Shown piece by piece: positions 26,822 to 37,193 of a DNA stretch of 64,000 bases (its first letter is position 1; each line of letters starts with the position of its first letter). Under the pieces are notes generated by a model. It saw only the letters and a program-made list of their open reading frames with translations, ran no database searches and was not told the DNA's origin. Made by a program: the position numbers and the translations under genes. The DNA comes from Escherichia marmotae (GTDB lineage Bacteria; Pseudomonadota; Gammaproteobacteria; Enterobacterales; Enterobacteriaceae): NCBI RefSeq assembly GCF_002900365.1, contig NZ_CP025979.1, positions 2,604,001 to 2,668,000 of the forward strand, given 5' to 3'.

Positions 26822-27706
26822 CTATTGCTGGTCCGATTCTGCCAGGTCATCTTGGTCCTGGCCCAGGAGCGATAATTCCAACAATGCGTATCGGTGCTCA
26901 ACAAAGTTATGAACGTTGTTGGCAACCGCCAGTTTGAACAGTGCCGTGGCGCTGTCCAAATCCCCCAGACTTAGGTAGTACTTACCTAAATAGAAGTTGG
27001 TTTCACTGAGATGCTCAGCGAGCGAGGTGTTATCCGTTGCGTCCGCCTTGAGCCTTTCCATTAACGTTTGTTCGCTAATGTTGCCCAGGTAGAACTCGAC
27101 AATGTTCCATCCCCACTGTTCCTTGTCCGATTTTTCGAAGTGCTGTTTCAACACTTCTTTAGCCTGCTTCTCATCGAGCTTCTGCTCAGCGAGATAAAGC
27201 CACAGACTACGGAAAGGATCATTGGGATCGTCTTGATAAAACGCCAGCAGATCATCTTGCGCTAACTTGTCACGACCGCCGTAATATAATGCGATCCCGC
27301 GATTCAAGTGCGCGTAGTTGTAAGTTGGATCAAGCTCAAGTACAGAATCAAACGCTTCATAGGCAGCATCAAAATTGCCTGCCTGCGTTAAATATATGCC
27401 TAAGTAATTGAATACTTCAGGCATATCCGGTCGGATTGCCAGCGCTTGCGAAAAATCGTTACGCGCTAATGCCCTCAGACCGAGACTATCATACAACACT
27501 CCGCGCTCATATAAAAGCTGCGCGCGTTCGTCATCGGTTAAAGCCCGACTGGCAAGGATCTGTTCCATACGTGCCAGAATCACTTCCTGCTGTAAAGTCG
27601 GTTGCAATGGTACTGCGAGGACTTCACTTTTACGCCAGGAAGTATTACTGCATCCTGCAAGCGTAAGTGCTGTCGCAACGAAACACCAGCGCAAAAAAGG
27701 CTTCAT
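26822..27706 (-). CDS. nlpI: NlpI, outer-membrane TPR lipoprotein
   Basis: 294 residues. The signal peptide ends in a lipobox (LTLAGC) with the acylated cysteine. Several tetratricopeptide repeats follow ([55 protein letters not shown]). NlpI is the adaptor for the periplasmic protease Prc in degrading the peptidoglycan hydrolase MepS, and scaffolds cell-wall enzymes. It lies downstream of pnp after a terminator. Confidence 0.96.
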
Positions 27707-27775
27707 TTCCCACTCCCGAAGACCACGGTTGAATGAACGTCCTGTTCCCGGTTGCTAACAAGGCGTCCTGCCCGG

Positions 27776-27806
27776 TTAAAAGCCCCCCGTCAACGCGGAG
27801 GGCAAA
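27776..27806 (-). terminator. Hairpin terminator after pnp
   Basis: Minus-strand GCCCTCCGCG ... CGGGGGGC hairpin followed by a short T run, in the pnp-nlpI gap. Confidence 0.6.
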
Positions 27807-27814
27807 TGGCAACC

Positions 27815-29950
27815 TTACTCGCCCTGTTCAGCAGCCGGAGCTTCCGGTGCTACAGCAGGTTGAGACTGCTCAGTCGCTTCTTTAATGCTCAGACGGATAC
27901 GGCCCTGGCGATCAACTTCCAGAACTTTTACCGGTACTTCCTGACCCATCTGCAGGTAATCAGTCACTTTCTCAACACGCTTGTCAGCGATTTGAGAGAT
28001 GTGTACCAGACCTTCTTTACCGCCGCCGATGGCAACAAATGCGCCAAAGTCAACGATACGGGTCACTTTACCATTGTAGACGCGACCCACTTCGATTTCT
28101 GCAGTGATCTCTTCGATACGACGAATAGCGTGTTTTGCTTTCTCGCCGTCGGTCGCGGCGATCTTCACAGTACCGTCATCTTCGATTTCGATAGTGGTGC
28201 CGGTTTCTTCAGTCAGAGCACGGATTACAGAACCGCCTTTACCGATAACGTCTTTAATCTTGTCCGGGTTAATCTTAATAGTATGGATACGCGGAGCGAA
28301 CTCAGAGATATCGCCACGCGGCACGTTGATCGCCTGTTCCATTACGCCCAGAATGTGCAGACGCGCACCTTTAGCCTGGTTCAGCGCAACCTGCATGATC
28401 TCTTTGGTAATACCTTCAATTTTGATATCCATCTGCAGTGCAGAGATACCGTCACGGGAACCCGCAACTTTGAAGTCCATATCGCCCAGGTGGTCTTCGT
28501 CACCCAGAATGTCAGACAATACAACGTAGTTGTCGCCTTCTTTCACCAGACCCATTGCGATACCCGCAACAGCGGCTTTGATTGGCACACCTGCGTCCAT
28601 CAGCGCCAGAGACGCACCGCACACAGAAGCCATAGAAGAAGAACCGTTGGATTCGGTGATTTCAGACACAACACGTACGGTGTACGGGAATTTGTCCATA
28701 TCCGGCATTACTGCCAGCACGCCGCGCTTCGCCAAACGACCGTGACCAATTTCACGACGCTTCGGAGAACCGACCATGCCGGTTTCGCCTACGGAGTACG
28801 GAGGGAAGTTGTAGTGGAACAGGAAGGTGTCAGTACGTTCGCCCATCAGTTCATCAAGAACCTGTGCGTCACGTGCAGTACCCAGTGTTGCGGTAACCAG
28901 CGCCTGAGTTTCACCACGGGTAAACAGCGCAGAACCGTGAGTACGCGGCAGCACGCCTGTGCGCACATCCAGACCACGGATCATATCTTTTTCACGACCG
29001 TCGATACGCGGTTCGCCTGCCAGTACGCGGCTACGAACAACGTTTTTCTCGATAGCGTGCAGAATTTCACCCAGTTCGTTTTCGTCCAGGGTTTCGTCTT
29101 CAGCAAGCAGCGTAGCGATGGTTTCAGATTTGATGACATCAACCTGTGCATAACGCTCTTGTTTGTCGGTGATGCGGTAAGCATCGCTCAGACGAGCTTC
29201 AGCCAGTGCAGCAACGCGCGCGTTCAGCGCTTCGTTTACCGGCTCCGGCTGCCAGTCCCAACGCGGTTTACCGGCTTCTTTCACCAGTTCATTGATGTTC
29301 TGAATAACAACCTGCTGCTGTTCATGACCGAACACCACTGCGCCCAACATGACGTCTTCGCTCAGCAGTTCTGCTTCAGATTCAACCATCAGCACAGCGG
29401 CTTCAGTACCGGCAACAACCAGATCCAGTTTGCTCTCTTTCAGCTCATCCTGAGTTGGGTTCAGTACATACTGGTCATTGATGTAACCCACGCGAGCAGC
29501 ACCAATCGGACCATTGAACGGGATACCAGACAGAGACAGTGCTGCGGAAGCACCAATCATCGCAACGATATCCGGGTTAACCTGCGGGTTAACAGAAACC
29601 ACGGTGGCGATAACCTGAACTTCGTTGACGAAGCCTTCCGGGAACAGCGGGCGAATCGGGCGGTCAATCAGACGCGCGATCAGGGTTTCGCCTTCGCTTG
29701 GACGACCTTCACGACGGAAGAAGCTACCCGGGATACGACCAGCAGCGTAGGTACGCTCCTGATAGTTAACGGTCAGAGGGAAGAAGTCCTGACCTGGTTT
29801 GGCTTTTTTCTGGCCAACAACGGTAACGAATACCGCGGTGTCATCCATGCTAACCATAACTGCGGCAGTGGCTTGACGCGCCATCATGCCAGTTTCCAGT
29901 GTAACGGTATGTTGGCCGTACTGGAATTTACGAACGATCGGATTAAGCAA
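27815..29950 (-). CDS. pnp: Polynucleotide phosphorylase (PNPase)
   Basis: 711 residues from a TTG start (LNPIVRKFQYG), as in K-12. Two RNase PH domains (residues about 1-210 and 310-550) are followed by a KH domain (IKDVIGKGGSVIRALTEE) and an S1 domain (GRVYNGKVTRIVDFGAFVAI). It is a phosphate-dependent 3'-5' exoribonuclease and degradosome subunit. Expression in E. coli is autoregulated through RNase III cleavage of a leader hairpin, which would lie in the 247 bp before the start. It is co-transcribed with rpsO. Confidence 0.97.
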   Translation of the reverse strand: MLNPIVRKFQYGQHTVTLETGMMARQATAAVMVSMDDTAVFVTVVGQKKAKPGQDFFPLTVNYQERTYAAGRIPGSFFRREGRPSEGETLIARLIDRPIRPLFPEGFVNEVQVIATVVSVNPQVNPDIVAMIGASAALSLSGIPFNGPIGAARVGYINDQYVLNPTQDELKESKLDLVVAGTEAAVLMVESEAELLSEDVMLGAVVFGHEQQQVVIQNINELVKEAGKPRWDWQPEPVNEALNARVAALAEARLSDAYRITDKQERYAQVDVIKSETIATLLAEDETLDENELGEILHAIEKNVVRSRVLAGEPRIDGREKDMIRGLDVRTGVLPRTHGSALFTRGETQALVTATLGTARDAQVLDELMGERTDTFLFHYNFPPYSVGETGMVGSPKRREIGHGRLAKRGVLAVMPDMDKFPYTVRVVSEITESNGSSSMASVCGASLALMDAGVPIKAAVAGIAMGLVKEGDNYVVLSDILGDEDHLGDMDFKVAGSRDGISALQMDIKIEGITKEIMQVALNQAKGARLHILGVMEQAINVPRGDISEFAPRIHTIKINPDKIKDVIGKGGSVIRALTEETGTTIEIEDDGTVKIAATDGEKAKHAIRRIEEITAEIEVGRVYNGKVTRIVDFGAFVAIGGGKEGLVHISQIADKRVEKVTDYLQMGQEVPVKVLEVDRQGRIRLSIKEATEQSQPAVAPEAPAAEQGE

Positions 29951-30150
29951 TGTAATATCCTTTCTCTTTCTTAGACAGCACCTTAACGGCACTGGTGTTA
30001 ATACCCGATCTTCTGCGCATCCTCGCGACTAATGACAACCCTAACCCAGCCTGATGTGGGTAAAGCCTCTCATTAGCCGCGCGAACCTCTGCAACGGAAG
30101 ATCATTCATAGCAACAATACATTAGTTTCCAGTGAATTGCTGCCATCAGC

Positions 30151-30185
30151 TTGAAAAAAGGGGCCACTCAGGCCCCCTTTTCTGA
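30151..30185 (-). terminator. rpsO terminator (t1)
   Basis: Minus-strand AAAAGGGGGCCTGAGTGGCC with its downstream CCTTTTTT completes a GGGGCC stem and T run right behind rpsO. Readthrough gives the pnp transcript. Confidence 0.9.
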
Positions 30186-30197
30186 AACTCGCAAGAA

Positions 30198-30467
30198 TTA
30201 GCGACGCAGACCCAGGCGCTCGATGAGCTGGGTGTAACGTGCTACGTCTTTACGTTTCAGGTAGTCGAGCAGTTTACGACGCTGAGAAACCATGCGCAGC
30301 AGACCACGACGGCTGTGGTGATCTTTTTTGTGCTCTGCAAAGTGGCCCTGCAGGTGGTTAATCTGTGCAGTCAGCAGTGCTACCTGAACTTCGGTAGAAC
30401 CGGTGTCGTTTGCACCACGACCAAACTCAGAAACGATTTTAGCTGTTGCTTCAGTACTTAGAGACAT
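30198..30467 (-). CDS. rpsO: 30S ribosomal protein S15
   Basis: 89 residues, four-helix primary 16S rRNA-binding protein with conserved segments GSTEVQVALLT, LQGHFAEHKKDHHSRRGLL and YTQLIERLGLRR. It represses its own translation by trapping ribosomes on a pseudoknot around its start codon. It lies between truB and pnp on the same strand. Confidence 0.98.
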   Translation of the reverse strand: MSLSTEATAKIVSEFGRGANDTGSTEVQVALLTAQINHLQGHFAEHKKDHHSRRGLLRMVSQRRKLLDYLKRKDVARYTQLIERLGLRR

Positions 30468-30525
30468 TTTAAAACTCCAAAGTATATAGAATGAAAGGAC
30501 GCCGATCTCTAATTCAGCGATCCCA
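30463..30525 (-). promoter_or_regulatory. S15 autoregulatory leader region
   Basis: The rpsO 5' leader (GGATCGCTGAATTAGAGATC, then GGCGTCCTTTCATTCTATAT up to the start codon) matches the E. coli leader known to fold into the S15-stabilised pseudoknot. Extent is approximate. Confidence 0.6.
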
Positions 30526-30615
30526 GTGTACGTTACGTAAAGTGTTAAACAATTTACGCGACGTTAAGCGGCAGTATTCTACTCGTAGCGACCTGTTATC
30601 GCAAGATGGATAGCA

Positions 30616-31560
30616 TTACGCCGGGTATTCAACCACCAGGCGACGAGGCGCAACGCGGCCTTCATCGTCAATTTCGCCCATACCGATAAACTTACCGTTT
30701 TCACCTTCTGTAACACGAACCAGTCCTTCCAGTGGCGCACCGGATGTACGAACCGGGTTACCATTTTTGAAGTAAACAGAAGACGTTAGCGGAAGATTCA
30801 CCACCGGGTAGTCCGAAGCTGGACTGTCCATTGGCATCAGTAATGGATCAAGTAATTGTGCCGCCGAAATACCCTGCTGTTCGGCTTGCTCGACAAGTTC
30901 ACGCAGATGTTCCAGAGTCACCATTCGTTCAACCGGATATTTGCTTACAGCCAGACGGCGCAGATAAATCACATGTGCGCCACAGCCAAGTTTTTCACCC
31001 AGGTCATCAATGATGGTGCGGATATAGGTGCCTTTTGAGCAATGAATTTCCAGCTCCAGTTCATTGCCTTCGTGACGAATAAACAGCAACTCATAAACGG
31101 TAATCGGTCGTGCTTCACGAGGCACTTCAATGCCCTGACGCGCGTACTCGTACAGTTTTTTACCCTGATATTTCAGCGCAGAATACATCGAAGGGATTTG
31201 TTCAATATCGCCACGGAATGAATCGAGTGCCGCCGCCAGTTGCTCTGCACTAAAGGTTACCGGGCGCTCCTCAACGATTTGTCCGTCTGCGTCAGAAGTA
31301 TCAGTACGCTGTCCAAGACGCGCAATCACCCGATAACGTTTATCAGAGTCCAGCAGGTACTGGGAAAACTTCGTCGCTTCCCCGAGACAAATCGGCAACA
31401 TGCCGGTCGCCAGCGGGTCCAGCGCGCCGGTATGTCCAGCACGATTGGCGTTATAAATGCGTTTCACTTTTTGCAACGCATCGTTGCTGGACATACCCTG
31501 CGGTTTATCCAGCAACAAAACGCCGTTAATGTCGCGGCCGCGACGACGAGGACGACTCAT
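30616..31560 (-). CDS. truB: TruB, tRNA pseudouridine-55 synthase
   Basis: 314 residues. Makes the universal pseudouridine at position 55 of the tRNA T loop and also acts as a tRNA chaperone. The catalytic Asp48 is in GALDPLATG; the KxxG-type SNDALQKVKR and YEYARQGIEV motifs are present, followed by a C-terminal PUA domain. Its start overlaps the rbfA stop by one base, so it is the last coupled gene of the metY-nusA-infB operon. Confidence 0.97.
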   Translation of the reverse strand: MSRPRRRGRDINGVLLLDKPQGMSSNDALQKVKRIYNANRAGHTGALDPLATGMLPICLGEATKFSQYLLDSDKRYRVIARLGQRTDTSDADGQIVEERPVTFSAEQLAAALDSFRGDIEQIPSMYSALKYQGKKLYEYARQGIEVPREARPITVYELLFIRHEGNELELEIHCSKGTYIRTIIDDLGEKLGCGAHVIYLRRLAVSKYPVERMVTLEHLRELVEQAEQQGISAAQLLDPLLMPMDSPASDYPVVNLPLTSSVYFKNGNPVRTSGAPLEGLVRVTEGENGKFIGMGEIDDEGRVAPRRLVVEYPA

Positions 31561-31961
31561 TAGTCCTCCTTGCTGTCGTCCGGATTAACACGACGTTCTT
31601 CGTCATGCTTAACCACACTGGTCACCAGGTTTGACATACGCATCCCTTCAACCAGTGAGTTGTCGTAGAAGAAGGTCAGTTCCGGCACGATACGCAGGCG
31701 CATCGCTTTACCAAGTAGGCTGCGGATAAAGCCGGAGGCTTCCTGCAACGCTTTGATGCCCGCTTTTACCGCATCTTCATCTTTGTCGTTGAGGAAAGTT
31801 ACATACACTTTGGCATAGGCCAGGTCACGAGACATCTCGACACCGGAAACGGTGGTCATCATGCCCAGACGAGGATCTTTAATTTCGCGTTGCAGGATGA
31901 GAGCGATCTCTTTTTGCATTTCCTGCGCTACGCGCTGCGGGCGACCAAATTCTTTCGCCAT
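31560..31961 (-). CDS. rbfA: RbfA, 30S ribosome-binding factor
   Basis: 133 residues from [11 protein letters not shown]; ten further in-frame codons upstream fall in the intergenic hairpin and are not used. A KH-like fold protein ([20 protein letters not shown]) that matures the 5' end of 16S rRNA and is needed in the cold. It lies 162 bp after infB and overlaps truB by one base. Confidence 0.97.
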
Positions 31962-31974
31962 AATAAATTCTCCT

Positions 31975-32004
31975 GACAAAAAAGGGGCCATAAGCCCCTT
32001 TTTA
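31975..32004 (-). terminator. Hairpin between infB and rbfA
   Basis: Minus-strand AAAAAGGGGCTTATGGCCCC followed by TTTTTT; a terminator-like stem just upstream of the rbfA ribosome site, likely a partial attenuator within the operon. Confidence 0.6.
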
Positions 32005-32030
32005 AAATTAATTTCAGGTGGAAGGGCTGT

Positions 32031-32113
32031 TCACGTAGGCCTGATAAGACGCACGAGCGTCGCGTCAGGCAACGGCTGCCGGATGCGGCGCAAACGCCTT
32101 ATCCGGCCTACAC
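32031..32113. repeat. BIME (paired REP elements) between infB and rbfA
   Basis: GTAGGCCTGATAAGACGC and, inverted, GCCTTATCCGGCCTAC flank GTCGCGTCAGGCA and TGCCGGATGCGGCG: a standard pair of inverted REP units. Confidence 0.85.
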
Positions 32114-32123
32114 CCAATCAACC

Positions 32124-34796
32124 TTAGGCAATCGTACGCTGAATCTCGATGATTTCGAACACTTCGATCACATCGCCAGTGCGCACGTCGTTGTAGTTCT
32201 TAACGCCGATACCACACTCCATACCGTTACGGACTTCGTTAACGTCATCTTTGAAGCGGCGCAGGGACTCCAGCTCGCCTTCGTAGATAACCACGTTGTC
32301 GCGCAGAACGCGGATCGGGTTGTGACGTTTAACCACACCTTCGGTAACCATACAACCTGCGATGGCACCAAATTTCGGTGATTTGAACACATCGCGAACT
32401 TCCGCCAGACCGATGATCTGTTGTTTCAGTTCCGGAGAGAGCATACCGCTCATCGCCGCTTTCACTTCATCGATCAGGTTATAGATGACGGAGTAGTAAC
32501 GCAGATCCAGGCTTTCAGCCTCAATCACTTTACGCGCAGAGGCATCAGCACGGACGTTGAAGCCAACCAGAATCGCGTTGGATGCAGCCGCCAGGGTCGC
32601 GTCGGTTTCGGTGATACCACCTACACCAGAACCGATGATCTTCACTTTTACTTCGTCAGTAGACAGTTTCAGCAAGGAGTCGGAAATCGCTTCTACAGAA
32701 CCCTGTACGTCAGCCTTCAGAACGATGTTCACTTCATGAACTTCGCCTTCAGTCATGTTGGCGAACATGTTCTCCAGTTTAGATTTCTGCTGACGCGCCA
32801 GTTTAACTTCACGGAATTTGCCCTGACGATACAGTGCAACTTCACGTGCTTTCTTCTCGTCACGTACAACGGTAACTTCATCACCCGCTGCCGGAACACC
32901 GGACAAGCCGAGGATTTCCACCGGAATGGACGGACCTGCTTCCAGTACTTCCTGACCCAGTTCGTTACGCATTGCACGAACACGACCGTATTCGAAACCA
33001 CACAGAACGATGTCACCCTTGTGCAGAGTACCTTCACGTACCAGTACAGTTGCAACCGGACCACGACCTTTATCGAGGAAAGATTCGATGACCGCACCGC
33101 TCGCCATCCCGTTACGTACGGCTTTCAGTTCCAGGACTTCGGCCTGCAGCAGGATCGCATCCAGCAGTTCGTCGATACCCGTACCCGCTTTTGCAGATAC
33201 GTGTACGAACTGGCTTTCACCGCCCCACTCTTCCGGCAGGATGCCGTACTGAGACAGTTCGTTTTTAACGCGATCCGGATCGGCTTCTGGCTTATCGATT
33301 TTGTTCACTGCAACCACCACAGGCACACCTGCCGCTTTCGCGTGCTGGATTGCTTCGATGGTCTGCGGCATTACGCCGTCATCTGCAGCAACAACCAGAA
33401 CTACGATGTCAGTTGCCTGCGCACCACGTGCACGCATTGAAGTAAACGCGGCGTGCCCCGGGGTGTCCAGGAAGGTGATCATGCCGTTTTCAGTTTCAAC
33501 GTGGTATGCACCGATGTGCTGGGTAATGCCACCCGCTTCACCAGAAGCCACTTTCGTTGAACGAATATAGTCCAGCAGAGAAGTTTTACCGTGGTCAACG
33601 TGTCCCATGATGGTCACAACCGGTGCACGCGGTTCAGCCGCAGCACCTGTATCACGGTCACTCATTACCGCTTCTTCCAGTTCGTTTTCACGACGCAGGA
33701 TAACTTTGTGGCCCATCTCTTCGGCAACTAACTGTGCGGTTTCCTGGTCAATGACCTGGTTGATGGTTGCCATTGCACCCAGCTTCATCATCGCTTTGAT
33801 GACCTGAGAGCCTTTAACCGCCATCTTGTTAGCCAGTTCGCCAACAGTGATGGTTTCACCAATCACGACGTCACGGTTAACAGCCTGAGCTGGTTTCTGG
33901 AAGCTCTGCTGCAGCGAAGAACCTTTACGTTTTCCGCCTTTACCACCACGTACTGCTGCGCGCGCTTCTTCGCGATCAGCTTTAGATTCAGAATGTTTAT
34001 TGCCTTTCTTCGGACGTGCTGCTTTCGCGTTACGGCCACGGCCACGACCGCCTTCGACTTCACGATCGCTTTCGTCTTCTGCCTGGCGAGCATGTTGAGA
34101 GGTGGTAACGTGATAATCACTGGAATCTTCAGTCGGTTCCGCGTTATCAGTCCATTTGTTTTCTTCCGCCATACGACGTGCTTCTTCAGCAACGCGACGT
34201 GCTTCTTCTTCGAGTTTACGACGAGCTTCTTCTTCAGCTTTGCGCTTAAGCTCTGCAGCTTCCTGCTCACGGCGGGCTTTTTCAGCCTGGGCGGTTTTAG
34301 TCATATCGTCTTGTTGATTGCTCACTTTGTCTTTTTCCGCAGCTTCACGTTTTGCTTGTTCAGCGGTTTCACGTTTCGCTTGTTCTGCGGCCTCACGTTC
34401 AGCTTTTTGTTGCGCCTCGCGTTTGGCCGATTCTTCTGCCTCACGACGGGCTTGCTCTTCCGCTTCACGCTGCGCTTGCTCTTCCGCTGCAAGGCGTTCA
34501 GCCTCTTGCGGATCGCGTTTCACAAAGGTGCGTTTCTTGCGGACTTCGATTTGTACCGATTTACTTTTTCCACCGGTACCAGGAATGTTAAGGGTGCTAC
34601 GTGTTTTACGTTGCAGCGTTAATTTGTCCGGCCCTGAATTTTTCTGATTCAGGTGGTCAATTAAAGCCTGTTTCTCTTGTGCGGTCACAGAGTCGTCAGC
34701 AGACTTCCGGATACCTGCATCAGCAAATTGCTGTACCAGGCGTTCCACGGAGGTCTGTCGCTCTGCGGCCAGCGTTTTAATCGTCACATCTGTCAT
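32124..34796 (-). CDS. infB: Translation initiation factor IF-2
   Basis: 890 residues. N-terminal IF2 domain, then a long charged Glu/Arg/Ala-rich helical linker (about 100-230), then the GTPase domain with GHVDHGKTS (G1), DTPGHAAF (G3) and NKIDKPEAD (G4), then beta-barrel and fMet-tRNA-binding C-terminal domains. Internal starts known to make IF2-beta and IF2-gamma are conserved: a GTG at codon 158 and an ATG at codon 165. It lies 24 bp after nusA. Confidence 0.98.
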   Translation of the reverse strand: MTDVTIKTLAAERQTSVERLVQQFADAGIRKSADDSVTAQEKQALIDHLNQKNSGPDKLTLQRKTRSTLNIPGTGGKSKSVQIEVRKKRTFVKRDPQEAERLAAEEQAQREAEEQARREAEESAKREAQQKAEREAAEQAKRETAEQAKREAAEKDKVSNQQDDMTKTAQAEKARREQEAAELKRKAEEEARRKLEEEARRVAEEARRMAEENKWTDNAEPTEDSSDYHVTTSQHARQAEDESDREVEGGRGRGRNAKAARPKKGNKHSESKADREEARAAVRGGKGGKRKGSSLQQSFQKPAQAVNRDVVIGETITVGELANKMAVKGSQVIKAMMKLGAMATINQVIDQETAQLVAEEMGHKVILRRENELEEAVMSDRDTGAAAEPRAPVVTIMGHVDHGKTSLLDYIRSTKVASGEAGGITQHIGAYHVETENGMITFLDTPGHAAFTSMRARGAQATDIVVLVVAADDGVMPQTIEAIQHAKAAGVPVVVAVNKIDKPEADPDRVKNELSQYGILPEEWGGESQFVHVSAKAGTGIDELLDAILLQAEVLELKAVRNGMASGAVIESFLDKGRGPVATVLVREGTLHKGDIVLCGFEYGRVRAMRNELGQEVLEAGPSIPVEILGLSGVPAAGDEVTVVRDEKKAREVALYRQGKFREVKLARQQKSKLENMFANMTEGEVHEVNIVLKADVQGSVEAISDSLLKLSTDEVKVKIIGSGVGGITETDATLAAASNAILVGFNVRADASARKVIEAESLDLRYYSVIYNLIDEVKAAMSGMLSPELKQQIIGLAEVRDVFKSPKFGAIAGCMVTEGVVKRHNPIRVLRDNVVIYEGELESLRRFKDDVNEVRNGMECGIGVKNYNDVRTGDVIEVFEIIEIQRTIA

Positions 34797-34820
34797 GCTG
34801 TTCCTTCCTGCTACAGTTTA

Positions 34821-36308
34821 TTACGCTTCGTCACCGAACCAGCAAATATTACGGGCAGCCATAATCAGTGCTCCGGCTTTTTCGTCGGTCAACCCTTCGA
34901 TATCAGCCAGATCATCAATGCCCTGTTCGGCGAGATCTTCCAGCGTACAAACGCCACGGGCGGCCAGTTTGAATGCTAAATCACGATCCATCCCTTCAAG
35001 ATTCAGCAGATCGTCAGCCGGTTTGTTATCACCGAGGCTTTCTTCCTGGGCCTGTGCAATGGTGGCCAGTGCATTTTTAGCACGCTCGCGCAGTGCTTCA
35101 ACAGTCGGCTCATCAAGGCCTTCAATTTCCAGCAGCTCTTTCATCGGCACGTAGGCCAGTTCTTCCAGAGTCGAGAAGCCTTCTTCTACCAGGACAGTGG
35201 CGAAGTCTTCGTCAATGTCGAGATAACGGGTGAAGGTGTCGATCGCTGCGTGCGCTTCCGCCTGATGTTTAGCTTGCAGGTCGTCAACGGTCATTACGTT
35301 AAGTTCCCAACCACTCAACTGCGAAGCCAGACGCACGTTCTGACCATTACGCCCAATCGCCTGCGCCAGGTTACCGGCTTCAACAGCGATATCCATGGTG
35401 TGTTTATCTTCATCCACCACGATAGAAGCAACGTCTGCCGGTGCCATCGCGTTAATAACGAATTGCGCCGGATTATCATCCCACAGGACGATATCGATAC
35501 GCTCGCCGCCAAGTTCAGTGGAAACAGCCTGAACACGTGCACCACGCATACCCACGCAAGCACCTACCGGATCGATACGTTTATCGTTGGTTTTCACCGC
35601 GATTTTCGCACGAGATCCCGGATCGCGAGCCGCTGCTTTAATTTCAATAACTTCTTCGCCAATTTCCGGCACTTCAATGCGGAACAGTTCGATCAGCATT
35701 TCTGGCTTGGAACGGGTAACGAAAAGTTGCGCACCACGCGCTTCCGGGCGAACAGAATAGAGCACGCCACGAACGCGGTCACCTGGGCGGAAGTTCTCAC
35801 GCGGCAGCATATCTTCACGCAGGATCACAGCTTCAGCATTGTTGCCCAGATCCAGAGAGATATTATCGCGGTTTACTTTTTTCACCACGCCGGTGATGAT
35901 TTCACCTTCGTGTTCACGGAACTGATCAACAACCATCGCACGTTCGGCTTCACGAACTTTCTGCACGATAACCTGCTTTGCCGTCTGGGTCGTAATACGG
36001 TCAAAGGTGACAGACTCAATCTGATCTTCAACGTAATCGCCCAGGTTCAGGCTTTCATCTTCATAACGCGCGGCTTCAAGGGTGATTTCTTTAGTTGGCT
36101 GAGTGACTTCATCAACAATCAGCCAACGACGGAAGGTGTCAAAATCACCGCTTTTGCGATCGATCTGTACGCGGACGTCGATCTCTTGTTCATATTTTTT
36201 CTTGGTTGCTGTAGCCAGCGCGCTTTCCAACGCTTCGAAAATTTTCTCGCGAGGCAGCGCCTTTTCATTGGAGACGGCTTCAACTACAGCCAAAATTTCT
36301 TTGTTCAT
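34821..36308 (-). CDS. nusA: NusA, transcription elongation/termination factor
   Basis: 495 residues: N-terminal RNA polymerase-binding domain, S1 domain (GEIITGVVKKVNRDNISLDLG), two KH domains (VGACVGMRGARVQAV and AQAIGRNGQNVRLA) and two C-terminal acidic AR repeats. It promotes pausing, intrinsic termination and antitermination with lambda N and in rRNA operons. It lies between rimP and infB. Confidence 0.98.
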   Translation of the reverse strand: MNKEILAVVEAVSNEKALPREKIFEALESALATATKKKYEQEIDVRVQIDRKSGDFDTFRRWLIVDEVTQPTKEITLEAARYEDESLNLGDYVEDQIESVTFDRITTQTAKQVIVQKVREAERAMVVDQFREHEGEIITGVVKKVNRDNISLDLGNNAEAVILREDMLPRENFRPGDRVRGVLYSVRPEARGAQLFVTRSKPEMLIELFRIEVPEIGEEVIEIKAAARDPGSRAKIAVKTNDKRIDPVGACVGMRGARVQAVSTELGGERIDIVLWDDNPAQFVINAMAPADVASIVVDEDKHTMDIAVEAGNLAQAIGRNGQNVRLASQLSGWELNVMTVDDLQAKHQAEAHAAIDTFTRYLDIDEDFATVLVEEGFSTLEELAYVPMKELLEIEGLDEPTVEALRERAKNALATIAQAQEESLGDNKPADDLLNLEGMDRDLAFKLAARGVCTLEDLAEQGIDDLADIEGLTDEKAGALIMAARNICWFGDEA

Positions 36309-36335
36309 CGCGGGGTTTTCACCTCATCCAGACTA

Positions 36336-36788
36336 TTAAAAGTGGGGAACCAGGTTCGCCTTCTGGATATTACTCAGCGCGAACACTTCATCTTTACCTT
36401 CGACGGTAACTGTGATCATTTCACCGTCTACCGCTTTGATAACGCCCTGCCATTTACGACGGTTTTGTACCGCCATACGGAGTACCAGAGTGACCTCTTC
36501 TCCGACAAAACGGGCGTAGTGTTCAGCCGTGAACAGTGGGCGATCGAGACCCGGTGAGGAGACTTCCAGGTTATAAGCAACGGTGATGGGATCTTCAACA
36601 TCCAACACAGCACTTACCTGGTGGCTCACATCAGCACAATCATCAACATTGATGCCATCTTCACTATCAATATAGATGCGCAGTGTGGATGTGCGACCGC
36701 GAATAAACTCGATGCCAACCAGTTCAAAACCCAGGGCCTCAACTGGCGCAGTAATCATCTCTGTTAATTTTTGCTCTAATGTGGACAA
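36336..36788 (-). CDS. rimP: RimP, 30S ribosome maturation factor
   Basis: 150 residues from a TTG start (LSTLEQKL), matching the K-12 protein; four upstream in-frame residues are rejected. N-terminal alpha/beta domain ([22 protein letters not shown]) and C-terminal SH3-like domain. Needed for early 30S assembly. First protein gene of the operon, downstream of metY and two attenuator-like terminators. Confidence 0.96.
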
Positions 36789-36803
36789 GCCCACCCCCAA
36801 GAC

Positions 36804-36830
36804 ATAAAAAAAGGGCCTAAAGCCCAGTTA
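36804..36830 (-). terminator. Second terminator between metY and rimP
   Basis: Minus-strand GGGCTTTAGGCCC followed by TTTTTTT, directly before rimP. Confidence 0.8.
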
Positions 36831-36845
36831 TTCTGTAGTCAGATA

Positions 36846-36875
36846 ACAAAAAACCCCGATAAATCGGGGCTTTAT
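36846..36875 (-). terminator. First terminator after metY
   Basis: Minus-strand CCCCGATTTATCGGGG followed by TTTTTTG. With the second hairpin it limits read-through from the strong metY promoter into rimP-nusA-infB. Confidence 0.85.
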
Positions 36876-36994
36876 ATAACTGAACCCTATAACCGCAAAT
36901 GCGGTCTGGAGCACTTTCCAGAAGGATTTTTTCAAATCCCACTACGAAGGCCGAAGTCTTCACAGTATATTTGAAAAAGAACTCTAAGGGAAAG

Positions 36995-37071
<77 letters not shown>

Positions 37072-37163
37072 CCTGAAACGTGGCAAATTCTACTTGTTTT
37101 GAGTAAAAAATGCAAATACTGCTGGGATTTGGTGTACCGAGACGGGACGTAAAATCTGCGGCC

Positions 37164-37193
37164 ATTATAGTGATCCACGCCACATTTTGTCAA
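37164..37193 (-). promoter_or_regulatory. metY promoter
   Basis: Minus-strand TTGACA (37188-37193), 18-bp spacer, TATAAT (37164-37169): both hexamers are consensus sigma-70 sequences, as expected for a strong stable-RNA promoter. Confidence 0.88.

Noticed and set aside
27752..29974. 740-codon open frame antisense to pnp
   Set aside because: Shadow of strong codon bias in pnp; no start signal or family resemblance. Similar antisense frames over infB, nusA and ftsH were rejected for the same reason.
29951..30150. sRNA SraG/PsrO between rpsO and pnp
   Set aside because: A small RNA is reported in this gap in E. coli, but I could not identify its ends or promoter from the sequence, so it is not annotated.
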